A model generated the notes under the pieces. The model was given only the letters and a program-made list of their open reading frames with translations, was not told the origin of the DNA and searched no databases. The position numbers and the translations under genes are program-made. Shown piece after piece: positions 22,722 to 34,525 of a stretch of DNA of 64,000 bases (its first letter is position 1; each line of letters starts with the position of its first letter). The DNA is from Hibiscus mutabilis (lineage: Eukaryota > Streptophyta > Magnoliopsida > Malvales > Malvaceae), in contig CM033733.1 of the NCBI GenBank assembly GCA_019671005.1, positions 1,364,001 to 1,428,000 of the forward strand, given 5' to 3'.

Positions 22722-25117
22722 ATGGAGCAGCAGAGAAACCCAAAGATGGTTCAACAACAGCAAGAGGAGTCGGAGGAGATTCAGCACGGCCCCTTCCCTG
22801 TTGATCAACTTCAGGTGAAAAATCATCTTCTAGATTTCGTTTCTTGTTTGATTATATTAGAAAGTAAGAATCTTTTCTTTGTGGGTTTTTTCGTAGTTGC
22901 AGAAAAGATGTTAATTTTCTTGATTGGTCCAAAATTTGGGTAGAAATTATTGTAAATTCTTTTCAGGATTCTGAAAACGAAAATGGGTTTTCTCAGTCTC
23001 ATTGCTTTTTGTTTTTTTAACCATGGGTTCTTTACGATGCCGTTTTTACCCTTTTACCTAATTAAAAGAGATCAGAATTGTATCGAAATGGGTTGTACTC
23101 TCTCGATTGCCTATTAGGTGGCGTGGTTTTCTGTTGGGTTTTGGTTAGTGAAATGCATGCTCCATGTTAGGGTTTAGTTTTCTGGATTGTTTTGAGTCGG
23201 GTCATTCAGGTTTGAAGCACGGTTTTTCATTTTGTGTTTAGGTTTGGGTCAGCTTTGAGTTTGGGGTTGAATTCTTTACTTTTTATGATCAAATGGGATA
23301 GGTTTTCGGTTAAGTTTTGAGTTCAAGTTCGATCTAGAACTAGAACTAGAATTGCCTTGTCCTGGCTTAAGTAATATTTTTGGATGTTATTCTTATTTTA
23401 TTCTTCAATTGAAGACATCAGGAATTGCAGCTCTAGATGTAAAGAAGCTCAAGGACGCAGGTCTTTGCACGATCGAATCTGTTGCTTATACCCCAAGGAA
23501 AGATCTTCTTCAGATCAAAGGAATCAGTGAAGCTAAAGTTGACAAGATCATGGAAGCCGGTAGGTTGTTTCCACAATTCGGTTGTTCCATCAGTTTTTAT
23601 CGATGATAATTACTATAATTATGTAAATTGATTTGAAATTAAAAAGCTTTCGAGTCTTCGTTGTGGTTCTTGACAGCTTCCAAACTGGTCCCTTTGGGTT
23701 TCACCAGTGCTAGCCAACTCCATGCTCAAAGATTGGAGATAATCCAGATAACATCTGGGTCAGGCGAACTTGATAAAGTTTTGGAAGGTAAGCATGCTCT
23801 GACGTTTGTGAAATTTTGTTCAACTTTGATTCTCAGCAGTCCTTGAAATTGACTATTTGTTTCATCTATTACGAGATTATTTTTATGTATCATTAGTACG
23901 CCCTCACTTGGTTTTCTCCAAGACAGGTGGAATCGAGACGGGATCTATTACCGAGATATATGGTGAGTTCCGTTCTGGGAAGACTCAACTCTGTCACACA
24001 TTGTGTGTAACATGCCAAGTAAGAGCTTTTCTCATTGTTCATCGAGTTGTCTCGTACGTCATGCATAGCGTCATTTCATTCCATACTCATAGCTCATAAC
24101 AGTCAGTTCATCTTGGCCGGCTCCTAATTTTGTATGATATTTCAGCTTCCATTAGATCAAGGAGGTGGTGAGGGAAAAGCAATGTACATTGATGCTGAAG
24201 GGACATTCAGACCACAAAGACTCTTACAGATAGCGGAGAGGTAATTGATGGCTACCGTGATAATAGCCGTACTGCTATTATGCTATGTGGCAATATTGAT
24301 AGTTAAACACTGTCGTTGAATGTTGCAGATTTGGACTGAATGGAGCCGATGTATTGGAGAATGTGGCCTATGCTAGAGCATATAACACTGACCATCAGTC
24401 TCGGCTTTTACTTGAAGCAGCTTCAATGATGGTGGAAACGAGGTATAAAAACATTTCCTTTACTTGGATTGACCTTATCAAGAAGCATTATCTCTAAATA
24501 TAGTTGGGTAAACACGGTTAATTATTTGACGGATTTCTCAATAGGTTTGCACTTATGATAGTCGATAGTGCTACAGCCCTCTATAGAACTGATTTTACCG
24601 GAAGGGGTGAACTCTCTGCCCGGCAAATGCATCTTGCGAAATTCCTTAGGAGCCTTCAGAAGTTGGCAGATGAGGTTAAGGCCTTTTACATCTATATTTG
24701 CCTTAAGTAATGGATTACTTTCATGCTATGATAATGAGATGTTTAGAGTTGTCCCTTTTATCACGTTTTTACGAGCATTTTACATGACTGTAGTTTGGTG
24801 TGGCCGTCGTAATTACGAACCAAGTAGTTGCCCAAGTGGACGGTTCTGCAATTTTTGCCGGACCTCAAATTAAGCCAATCGGTGGTAACATCATGGCTCA
24901 TGCTTCCACAACAAGGTTTGTTCTCGAAACTGAAGTTTCTCTTAACTACTCTTTGAAAGCTGCTACTAACTATAAGCTCGTCATTGACCATAGGCTGGCT
25001 CTTCGGAAGGGAAGAGGGGAGGAACGCATTTGTAAAGTAATAAGTTCGCCTTGCTTGGCCGAGGCCGAAGCTCGATTTCAGATATCTCCAGGAGGCGTTG
25101 CTGATGTTAAAGACTGA
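22722..25117 (+). CDS. RAD51: RAD51 recombinase
   Basis: RAD51 forms the nucleoprotein filament that drives strand exchange in homologous repair and meiosis. Nine exons join without a frame error: 22722-22814, 23415-23559, 23677-23787, 23927-24018, 24146-24240, 24329-24442, 24545-24674, 24794-24915, 24994-25117, giving 341 residues, the normal plant length. The N-terminal helix-hairpin-helix region (IAALDVKKLKDAGL to DLLQIKGISEAKVDKI) precedes the oligomerisation patch GFTSAS. Walker A is GEFRSGKTQ in exon 4 and Walker B is LMIVDSATAL in exon 7. The end AEARFQISPGGVADVKD is typical. All introns are GT-AG, and the last is only 78 bases. The start ATG 22722 follows the E2F-like sites. It is the only intact gene in the window. 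Confidence 0.97.
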
Positions 25118-25615
25118 GCTGTTTTAGCTTATTGTTTACCAAACAAGTTTCCGCACGCCTCCTTGTACTGATCAATCAACATGTGTTTTCTCTACCCATC
25201 TGCTTCTGCTGATCAGCAGTACATAACTCTGCTATTTTCTTTCATGCAATGGTATCCTTTACAAATTCTTGCTGTTTTTTTCCTTGTCTACAAGTTATAA
25301 CCTTGGCAATTGGCATGTGGCAATGGAGACTCAGAATCGGAATAGTTGATTTATTAAAATATTTATCAGATAAGAATTACATAAGTGTGTAAAATAGCAC
25401 TACTGTAAGGAAATCTCTTTGTTAGGATTGAATTGATAGAATATATAAGTAATGGACACTAAATATATTATTTTCCCTATTTAAAATATATATCATTAGT
25501 GTAACGAAAATTTAACGAAAGCATATTATAATCGAATATGACGTCGTTGGAGGAAAACAATAGGTCTTGGAAGATCATCATCTTCAAGCCTTCATTGAGT
25601 CTTGAAAAGCTTATA
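25118..25615 (+). other. 3' flank of RAD51
   Basis: The first 150-200 bases are a likely 3' untranslated region without a strong polyadenylation motif. The remainder is AT-rich with nothing recognisable. Confidence 0.4.
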
Positions 25616-26045
25616 TTATAAATAAGTATTTAAAGTATCTTAACTTTTTTATTTAAGTATTTAAAATATTTTTTATCAAAATAAGTACTTAAAGTATATT
25701 TTTTTAGTCAAATTAAGTACCTAAAGTGTATTTTTTGGTCAAATTAAATACTTTTTGGTCAAATCAAGTATTTAAAGTATACTTTTTAGTCAAAATATAT
25801 ATCTAAAATATTTTTCATCAAAATAGGTATTTAATTTTTTTTATTAAAATAGATACCTAATATATGTATTAATCAATATCATATGATAACTTTCAAAAAC
25901 TTAAATGAAATATATATATTAAGTACTTATTTTAATTAAAAAATATTTTAAATACCTATTTAATTAAAGAAACATACTTTAAATATTTATTTTAACTAAA
26001 AAAATTTAAGTACCTAAATAAAAAATTGATATACTTTTTATACTT
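25616..26045. repeat. Foldback element built of about 35-base tandem units, in the COG3 promoter region
   Basis: The left half repeats a unit of the form AAGTACTTAAAGTATA, then TTTTTT, then AGTCAAATT about five times. The right half carries the same unit reversed and complemented (ATACTTTAAATATTTATTTT, AACTAAAAAAATTTAAGTAC). The two halves meet near 25850. The repeat ends about 125 bases before the COG3 start codon. It is non-coding and the units are diverged. Confidence 0.75.
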
Positions 26046-27258
26046 AATTATAACCTTTAAAAAATGGTGTTAGATTCAATTAGTAGCGTCGTTTAATGAA
26101 CAAAATAAAATAGCTATGGTCCGTCTGGTCCATTAGAACCAGACTCCCTAGAAATACAAGAAAAAAAGAAATGGCGACAAATACAGCAGCTACACCTCCG
26201 AATCTCCCCAAATCTGGAAACATCTCCAAAGGCTACAACTTCGCTTCTTCATGGGAGCAGGTAATCTTTCTCCTTCGTTTCTTCTTAAACTCACTCTTCA
26301 GAACTCAACAATGTTTGCTTTCGAACTTCACGATTTGAACCTCTTCTACTTCAGATCTGCTTTAATTTTATCTCTATGAACTTTAAAAAACTTTTAGCTT
26401 ATAACTAATTTGAAAATTTGATTTTACTCTCATTTCATCTTTAAATCTAGCAATTAAAAGATCCGATCTCTTAAATGGAGCCGTGATTGTAAGGGGAATG
26501 TGATTACATTTTTTGGAAGTAAAATGTGATTGTACTGTTGAATGTTGATAATTATCGGAAGAGTTGAACACTTTTTAGTTCGAGGATCGGATCTGTGGTG
26601 TGGAACTGAATGCGTTGTTTTAGATTTTTTTCTCTCTTTAATTTGATATATTTGTTTTGGATTTGTGTTTAGAATGCGCCTTTGTCGCAGCAGCAGCAAG
26701 GAGCTATCATGATGCTATCTCATGCTGTTGCCGAAAGGCCGTTTCCGGCCAATTTGGTGAGGAATTATGTTGCTTGTCGGTTACTTTTTTTTCTTCTTTC
26801 AATTGCGTTATGAATGTTTTTGTGAAAGATGTATGGATTATGCTGATGTAGGCTCAAGAGAGAACCTCCGGGCAAGATACTGGATTGTCTGTTTCTACAA
26901 AGGCTAACAATTTCGGTGATTCTGGAGCTATTGAAGCAATTTTGGTTAATACAAATCTGGTAAATCAAATTTATTATGTATCTTGTGTGAATTGTACATC
27001 TAATCTTTTGTGGATGGTTACATTGTTTTGTTCTTCTAATGATCTAGTTCTATTAGGTTTTTATGAAATTGATGAATTCGGATCTCAAGGTTTTGCTTCG
27101 TATTTTTTTTCTTTGCAGTTTTATAAATGGTTCACAGATCTTGAATCGGCCATGAGGTCGGAGGTTAGTTGCGTCGCGATATCTTCTTGCAAAATATTTT
27201 TCATGGAGTACTTTTGTTGAATGTTTGTTTACTTCATCTCATTGGTTTCTTACTTTAG

Positions 27259-27335
27259 ACCGAAGAGAAGTATCAGCACTATGTTAATACTCTTTAACAG
27301 ACCGCATTCGGACTTGTGATGATATACTTCGACAA
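27259..27335 (+). other. Exon 5 of COG3 with a 2-base insertion and premature stop
   Basis: The exon begins TEEKYQHYVNTL in the correct frame and then reads TAA at 27295-27297. Removing two bases (TA) restores the family sequence T-D-R-I-R-T-C-D-D-I-L-R-Q up to the donor at 27335/27336. The spot is CTCTTTAACAGACC, not a homopolymer. Neighbouring splice sites are normal. Confidence 0.75.
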
Positions 27336-28689
27336 GTACGTTCTGTTTTATATCTATTTATATTCTCTCATTTGCTTTGCTAGCTCTTTATTAAGTTAGA
27401 TCTATCTTTTCTTCATGATTTCTAAGTTAGGAGTACACTTCTGTGCAGGTGGATGAGACCTTAGACCTTTTTAATGAATTACAGCTGCAACACCAAGCAG
27501 TAGCAACAAAAACTAAAACTCTTCATGATGCATGTGATCGATTGGTATGATTTTTGTTTGTATGGTTTTGAATTTAGTTTCATATTCTTGTTTCTAGCTT
27601 TTCACCTTCAGCTTTATGTGCAATAGCTGCAATTCACTCGTCTGTCAGATGGAAAATTTTGGTTTAAATTAGTCAATTGATTGCATCACCAGCTTGTTCT
27701 TATTGCAGGTACTGGAGAAGCAAAAGCTGATTGGGTTTGCTGAAGCACTTCGCAGTAGACTCAAGTATTTTGATGAGTTGGAGAATGTAAGGTTTGAATG
27801 CTATCTTAACTAGAGATCGGTTTACTTTCAGTTTGTTTATTGCTTAATTGTCCTGGTTTATAGCCTATTATCCCTTAGGATTTATGTTAATGTATATAGA
27901 GGTCTTGATGAATTTCTGTTGGTGCAATAGTTCTGAAAATAATGGTTTGTCTAATGTTACCTCTTGTGTGTACAGATTACTTCTAACTTTTATTCTCCAA
28001 ACATGAATGTTGGAAATTCAAACTTTCTTCCACTTCTTAAACGGCTTGACGATTGCATATCGTAAGTTACATTTGAACTTAGTCCAACTTGGCAAACTAG
28101 TCAACAATTGCTTAATAATTGTCCCTCTGATAAGCAATTGTAATAAAAAAAAATTATTGAATTTTTCATCCTTGTAGGTATGTTGAAAGTAATCCACAAT
28201 ATGCAGAATCCGGTGTTTATTTGCTAAAATTCCGTCAACTCCAGGTAAGGAGTTATGATGACGATCTATGTATTGTTTTTAGTGAATGAAATACATGCAT
28301 ATAAATAGATGATTTGACTAAAATATATGGAAACCTGTTTTTATAGTCCCGGGCCTTGGGTATGATTCGCTCTCATGTACTTTCTGTTCTCAAAAGTGCT
28401 TCTTCTCAGGTAAAATATCCACCTCTAGGTCAAATTTACATACATGAATATGCTTTTATGGATGGATTAATGCTTCCAAAATGCTTGTTCTTTCCGTCAT
28501 CAGGTTCAGGCTGCAATCCGGGGCAGTGGTGGCAACAAAGCATCTCTTTCTGAGGGTGTTGAGGCATCTGTAATTTATATACGTTTCAAGGCAGCTGCTA
28601 GTGAGGTAATGGTTTCCTTTTTTGGTCTGAAAGTTGTAACATGTATAGAAAATGTATCTCCTTCAGAAGAGAAAAGAGATCACTAACAG

Positions 28690-28810
28690 TTTTAAGCATT
28701 TGCTGCTTAAGCCATTACTAGAAGAAATTGAAAGCAGAGCTTCAAGGAAAGAATATGTTCATATTATTGCAGAATGCCATAAATTGTACTGTGAACAGAG
28801 GCTTTCTTTG
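28690..28810 (+). other. COG3 exon 12 with lost splice acceptor
   Basis: The exon LKPLLEEIESRASRKEYV reads cleanly from 28705 to the donor at 28810. The bases before it are CATTTGCTG, where CATTTGCAG is expected. The AG has become TG. No AG gives the correct phase nearby; the closest downstream is inside CTTAAG. Exon skipping or a shifted acceptor would follow. Confidence 0.65.
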
Positions 28811-29558
28811 GTGAGTGAGTGATATATTATAGGCACACACATATACCACTTAATGTAGTATTTGAACCAATTCTTAATGTTTCCATTAACATATGCTTTT
28901 TTAGATAAAAGGCATGGTGCATCTGCGAATATCTGAATTTGCCAAGAAAGAGGGTTTGCCATCATTGACTAGATCAGGATGTGCTTACCTAATGCAGGTA
29001 TGATCGACTGAAGCAAAACTTTTTATTTAGGTCATGCCCTCTCAGCACATTTTATATGTTTGGCGGCATTATAGACAATAAAATCTAGCCTGATACTTTA
29101 AGTTTCTTATACTGGTGTTTGTAAATTGAAAACAGTACTACTTTTTATAAACTGGGGCCTACGTTTTGCCATGACTGCAGGTCTGTCAACTTGATTACCA
29201 ACTCTTTGATCATTTTTTCCCTTCTTCTTCAGAGGATGTTTCAAGTTTGGCACCCTTGATAGATCCTTTGTAAGTACCCTTGTTGCCTATATTAAGAGCT
29301 TTCTTTTCTCTTTTACCATATTCATTTTGTTTCCTTGTTACATGGCTCAATGACTTTATGGAAATTAATTGAAATAATATTACAGAGTTTGACTTAAGAA
29401 TAAATCTTTTGCATGTCTTGCTAAGTCGTATTTAATTGCAGGTCTACATTCTTGTATGATACATTGCGTCCAAAACTCATTCATGAAACAAATGTTGATT
29501 TTCTTTGTGAGCTGGTTGATATCCTCAAAGTTGAAGTATTGGGAGAACAGCTTAGCCA

Positions 29559-29712
29559 AAAAAGTGAGTCGTTGGCCGGGTTACGCCCTACATTAGAAAG
29601 AATTTTGGAAGATATTCACGAACGCTTGACTTTTCGTGCTCGAACACATATTCGTGCTCGAAAAAGTGAGTCGTTGGCCGGGTTACGCCCAACTCTTTAC
29701 TTTATTGAGGAG
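29559..29712 (+). repeat. Locally copied insertion at the end of COG3 exon 15
   Basis: Thirty bases starting AAAAAGTGAGTCG at 29559-29588 recur identically at 29661-29690. Just before, an 11-base word TTCGTGCTCGA occurs at 29633-29643 and again at 29651-29661. The family sequence here is THIRDEIANC, with D-E at the exon end. Instead the frame after THIR runs through the copied block to TAG at 29713-29715. About 55-60 bases have been inserted and the donor context GATGAG|GT is gone. Short copies taken from within 100 bases and joined at microhomology are the mark of repair by template switching. Confidence 0.85.
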
Positions 29713-30103
29713 TAGGAGTCTTTTTTGGCTGCTTGATATTTGTGGAAGTTGATTGGAAATGAAGTCTTGGATTGCCTATCTGATAGATACATACTGGAAA
29801 TCAAGCGATTGCCACTGACTTCCCTCTGTGTTATTGAAAGCACAATTGTTTTAGTTGCCCATAATTTGAGATTGAAAGCGAACTTTGCTAACAGTTGCAT
29901 TCTATGCTTACAATACTAGGAGCAATTATGTTTTGCCTTTTAGTGTGCATGGCTAGGAAATGCCACACATCGCAACACTGAACTTATTGTTATACCATAT
30001 TTGTTGTTTTAGTTTAATCATTGTCTTCTTTCTCACACAGATTGCAAATTGTATCCCATTTGATGAAGATTTGGATTACCCTGCAAAACTGCAACAGTCT
30101 GAA

Positions 30104-30184
30104 GATGTGAAGACAGAAACGTCTGTAAGTTCACTAACACTTTTCCCTTATCCCGGCTTGTAGATATGAAGACAGAAACGTCTG
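30104..30184 (+). repeat. Short local duplication at a COG3 exon-intron junction
   Basis: The end of exon 16, GATGTGAAGACAGAAACGTC (30104 onward), recurs with one change at 30163-30184, 59 bases downstream in the intron. Exon 16 itself (30041-30124) still reads correctly and has its donor. The copy is preceded by TTGTAG, so it could act as a decoy acceptor. Confidence 0.75.
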
Positions 30185-31521
30185 AAGTATGCAATGTCTG
30201 CAGCTTTGACATATCTGGAGATTGATGGTGACCAGATTAGTAGTACATCACTTATGTCTGCTTGAATTTCACTTTATGTTTTCTTCCGCAGGCTGATTCA
30301 AATCCATTTGTATTCAAAACTTGGTATCCACCATTAGAGAAAACAATATCTATTCTTTCAAAGTTGTATCAGTGTTTGGAACCGGAAGTCTTCATTGGCT
30401 TGGCTCAGGTGCCTTTGAGTCTTTCAATAATCACCCTTGTTCAGTTTCTTATCCGCGCATTACCCTTCTTTGTGTATTCTGTTAAATAATTAATTCGTGC
30501 TGTTTTTTTTTTTCAGGAAGCTGTCGAACTTTGTTCCGACTCTATCCAAGTAAGTTAGCTGAATACCAGGCCTAAAGCCATTTGCTTCTTAAGCATGTTA
30601 ATGCTATAGAATGATACAATTTCTATATGTGGATAAGCTTGGATTTAGATTTTTAACAAAATCATGTTATCTATGAATCAGTTGACAGGCATATTCACTC
30701 TTTAGCTTGTTCTAAAATAAGCAGTGGGCTTGGTTAGATTTCTAACCATTTGCATTTGTCCTTCTTTAATCTTTAAATTTTACCTAGAAAGCAAGCAAAC
30801 TAATTACAAAGAGATCAACACCAATGGATGGACAGCTCTTCCTTATAAAGCATCTTCTGTTGTTAAGGGAACAGGTTATCTTTATTATTCCTCTCTTTTG
30901 TTTCCCGATTTCTCTGTTCATTCAATTTTTAATTAACGGGATGAGTTCTGGCCTTGCAGATAGCACCATTTGACATAGAGTTCTCTGTTACACACAAAGA
31001 ACTTGATTTCTCTCATGTGCTGGTAAGTTTTCTGAGTTTAAATTTCTATTTAACTGACATGGAGTACTTGATGTTTACAATCTTTTCAGGCTTCTTAAGC
31101 ATTCTTATGCTGAAGCTCTTTTTGAGTTTTAGCAGATACTGGGAAGACGAATAACAGCTATTACTCTACTTTTCTTAAGATTTCTTTGATGTTTAGATTG
31201 TTGAATCTCCAGTTCTTTTCCATCTCAAACAGCTTATTCATATTTTAAATTTCTTTTACTTGGTTGTTTTAAAATGCCTTTGATAGGAACACCTCAGACG
31301 GATACTTGGAGGCCAGGCGTCATTATTTGACTGGACCAGATCAGCATCATTAGCAAGTAGCTTATCTCCCCGTATTTTGGAAAGTCAAATAGATGCGAAG
31401 AAGGTTAGCAGTTTACCTTTTTATAAATTTATTGACAGTTCTCAGCGAGTCGAAAGGCATGCATTTTTGGTGCATGTTGGAAATAATCTTTCGACTGACA
31501 CATCAATGTTCAGGGATCAGG

Positions 31522-31648
31522 AGATAATGATTATTAGCAAAAACTATTTATCTTCAACTATGCAAGTTGTAAAAGGTTACTAAAATGAAGAAATGAAATT
31601 TTAAATCTTTCGTCCCCCGAAGATAATGATTATTAGCAAACTATTTAT
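31522..31648 (+). repeat. Short local duplication in a COG3 intron
   Basis: AGATAATGATTATTAGCAAA occurs at 31522-31541 and again at 31621-31640, each followed by ACTATTTAT after a two-base difference. Both lie in the intron between 31403 and 31771, 99 bases apart. Confidence 0.8.
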
Positions 31649-32733
31649 GTTTCTCCTGCAATTACCACACCAACTCCAGTGCCCCTCCCTTCTTTTCCCC
31701 TTTTTTGTGATTGATGCTGGGAATTTGCTTTGCTATCAGTAGTGTAACACTTTTTTTCATTTACTTTCAGGAGCTGGAGAAAAGTTTAAAAACAACTTGC
31801 GAGGAGTTTATTATGGCAGTCACTAAGCAAGTCGTGGATCCTATGCTTTCATTTGTTACCAAGGTATGTTTTTTTTTCCTCCTTGATTGGTCTTTTCACG
31901 ACTTCAGGATATTAGAATCTTAAAAGAGTAGATATCCCTCTGTAGTGAAACAAGACCACTTCAACTTGCTATGTGATATTTAACCGAACACCTTATATTC
32001 ATATTCTTCTCTGAATGGAATCATAGCTCCGATGTATGACTATTGTCCGAAGTTTTTTTTGTTCCTATAGGTAACGGCAGTAAAAGTTGCATTATCTTCT
32101 GGTACTCAGAATAAAAAACTAGATGCAGTTATGGCCAAGCCGCTGAAGGAACAAGCCTTTGCTACGCCTGAAAAGGTGGCTGAACTTGTGCAGAAGGTGT
32201 GTCACATTTTTAATTAATGTTTTGCCAGCCTGTTCTGGAGGTTACAGTTTGCGTTGGTTTTTGAAGATTTGCCATTGTTCTTAGTGGCAACTCTGTTTAT
32301 ACTCTCAGAGTTTAGACTCACCAACTGATGGTTTTCATTTCTCCAACAGGTAAATTCAGCCATTCAGCAAGAACTTCCACTGGTGATAGCAAAGATGAAG
32401 CTTTATTTACAGAACCCAACAACACGAACAATTCTGTTCAAACCAATCAAGTAAGATACCATCGCAAATTTAAAACCTTAACTCCATAACCATAACCTTG
32501 ACCTAATCGATAATTATCTAATTTTGAAGCGAGTTTTGAATAATTCGGATTCTTTAGCAGGCTTATCGAACTCCACATTAAGATGATTGTTATATTCATG
32601 CAGGACAAATATTGTTGAAGCCCATATCCAAGTTCAATCTCTTCTAAAATCAGAGTATTCTCCAGAGGCAAAAAGCACCATCAACATGGTGGACATACAA
32701 GTACTGGAAGCACAGCTCGATAATCTCCTTTAG

Positions 32734-33289
32734 CGAGCCATCAAACCTCGTTCAAGTATGTTTCCTCAATCCAAACTTTTTCAGTAATTTTTGGCGATAT
32801 CGCGATTCAGTCTGTTCATATGGTAGTCCTCTGCTATATGGGCAACGATTGCTGATCAAAACTTTCATTTAAGTTTAATATATTTGCTTCATCAGCCTAC
32901 TACTATTGTTTTTGGTCTATCTATGATTTAATCATGAATCATTAGTGCCATAACTCGTACGAAATTCAGTTACAACAAATTCTATTATCCGTTGGAACTA
33001 AAAAGAAAATGAGATGGCTCCAAGTTATATTGATGAACATTCTTGGGTTCCAAATCGAGCGTTGGGAAAATTTCACACTTCGACTTTGGGTGCATAATAT
33101 TTAAAAAGTGATTAGATATAACAAAATAATTTAAATAAATGGAATCTCCAATGTTCAAATTAATTTGTACGGTCGCTTACTTTGCACCTGCCTAGAACTG
33201 CCATTGGTTATCAACTTTGAGGTTAGATTGTCCGTTTGAATATTACGTTGTTTCTTTTTTCAACATGTATGGATTAATGAATATTAAGG
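32734..33289 (+). other. 3' flank of COG3
   Basis: Probable 3' untranslated region for the first 200 bases, then AT-rich DNA. No frame, repeat pair or RNA gene was recognised. Confidence 0.35.
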
Positions 33290-33600
33290 GCACCGCGGGT
33301 GGAAATTTTAGTTTCTAAAAGAGCCTTAGATTTAAGGTTTAAGGACGCAGTTTAGAGTTTGAGGGTTTAGGTTTTGGGTTTAGAATTTAAGGGTTGTTGA
33401 AATTTAAGGCTCAAGGTTAGAATTTAAGATTTAAAGATTAAGGTTTAGGGAAATATGTTAGGGATTTAGGTTTTAATTTACAAACCTGAATTTTAACCAC
33501 CTCTAAATTCTAAACACGTAAATCTAAACTCCTAAATTTAAAACATATTTAAGCGATATTAAACTGTTTACTACTTAGATCAACCTCGTTAAATAATTTT
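33290..33600. repeat. Foldback element with degenerate telomere-like repeats, copy 1
   Basis: The left half is full of TTTAGGG-like words on the plus strand (GAGGGTTTAGG, TTAGGGATTTAGG) and the right half of their complements (CTAAATTCTAAACAC, CTCCTAAATTTAAAAC), turning near 33480 at GGTTTTAATTTACAAACC. It shares the phrase ATATGTTAGGGATTTAGG with the copy at 54545. It is not a true telomere array because units vary and orientation reverses in the middle. Confidence 0.7.
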
Positions 33601-33894
33601 TGTTAATTTTTTTAATATAATTTTAATTTAGATTTTTTTCACCCATCAATCGAAAAATAATAAATGTATCCTATATTCATATTCTCTTGTACATTGTAAA
33701 TCCTTCATCTAAATTTTATTTAAAGATACAAAACAATCACAAATAATTTTTAATTCTTCTAAATTTTATTTCATTTAATACATATGATCTTATTAAAAAT
33801 CAGAAGACGTAAATTAAGCATGTTCAAGCGTTTAATATCTTCTATTTATGGGTGAAAAAAGCCTAAATAATAATAGGATTATCATCTCATACAC
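33601..33894. other. AT-rich spacer between two foldback copies
   Basis: Nothing coding is seen. It contains a few CACCCATCAA and TAAAAATCAGAAGACG words without a partner. Confidence 0.3.
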
Positions 33895-34205
33895 ATGTGG
33901 TGAAAACTTTTTATTTCCACTAGCGCCTCAATTTTAAAGTTTAAGGTTTCAATTTAGGTTTTAGAGTTTAGGGGTTTTAGTGTAAGGGTTTATGATTATA
34001 ATTTAGGGTTTAGAGATAGAATTCAGGGTTAGGTTTTAGGATAATATGATTAATGATCTAGGTTTTAACCTATAAACCCTAAACCCAAAATCCTATCAAG
34101 ATCCCCTAAATTCAAAACTAGTATATTTAAACCCCTAAACCCTAAATCCTAAAACTAAGACGTTTGTGTAAATAAAATTTTCACAAGCGTTTGTGTATAG
34201 AATAA
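33895..34205. repeat. Foldback element with telomere-like repeats, copy 2
   Basis: The terminal inverted repeats of about 45 bases are recognisable: GTGAAAACTTTTTATTTCCA on the left against the complement of AAATAAAATTTTCACAAGCG on the right. Inside, TTTAGGG-type words point one way up to GGTTTTAACC and the reverse afterwards (AAACCCTAAACCC, CCCCTAAACCC). It is closely similar to the element at 54545-54868. Confidence 0.8.
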
Positions 34206-34525
34206 TTACCCATAATAATATACATTGCATCAAACAATTTATTAATGGAGCATCCTCCACAACTTTCCATCGTTTTCATGTGCTTGATTCCACCTTTTAG
34301 AAAACTTTCGTAGAAGTTCATCAAATTATATAGATCATGCGATATTTTTTTCTAGATTCAATTAGGCAATAATTCATCTTTGTTTTTTTTTTCATCAATA
34401 AACATAGATATGGCAGAAGTATGTTTGACCATAAAACTGTAGGGACCCAATGTCCTAGTTACCAAATACCATACAACCACACCGACTTGGCTTGGAAAAG
34501 TGTTCAATTTCATGTAGGATCATTG
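34206..34525. other. Unrecognised AT-rich DNA
   Basis: There is no gene, repeat pair or RNA gene in this stretch. A few codon-like stretches on both strands end quickly in stops. Confidence 0.3.

Larger units (their letters stand above)
26171..32733 (+). pseudogene. COG3: COG3, conserved oligomeric Golgi complex subunit 3, disrupted
   Basis: COG3 is a lobe A subunit of the complex that tethers vesicles for retrograde traffic at the Golgi. Twenty-five exons fit, from MATNTAATPPNLPKSG (26171-26260) to the stop at 32731-32733, about 780 codons, the family length. Landmarks are GYNFASSWEQ, FYKWFTDLESAM, the SEC34-like block NFYSPNMNVGNSNFLPLLKR, YVESNPQYAESGVYLLKFRQ, KTWYPPLEKTISIL, PFDIEFSVTHKELDFSHVL and NPTTRTILFKPIK. 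Three lesions break it: a premature TAA in exon 5 (27295), a lost acceptor before exon 12 (28703) and a copied insertion at the end of exon 15 (29651-29712). As written it would stop after about 115 residues. The exons between lesions still read cleanly, so loss of function is recent, or some lesions are assembly artefacts. The family call is very secure. Confidence 0.88.

Noticed and set aside
24568..24873. Open frame of 101 codons inside RAD51
   Set aside because: It is another frame running over RAD51 exons 7-8 and their intron.
25616..26045. CRISPR-like array because of regular units
   Set aside because: This is plant nuclear DNA, the units are diverged, there are no unique spacers, and the second half is inverted.
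33290..34205. Interstitial telomeric array
   Set aside because: The TTTAGGG-like units are irregular, reverse orientation in the centre and share ends with other copies, so a foldback element fits better.
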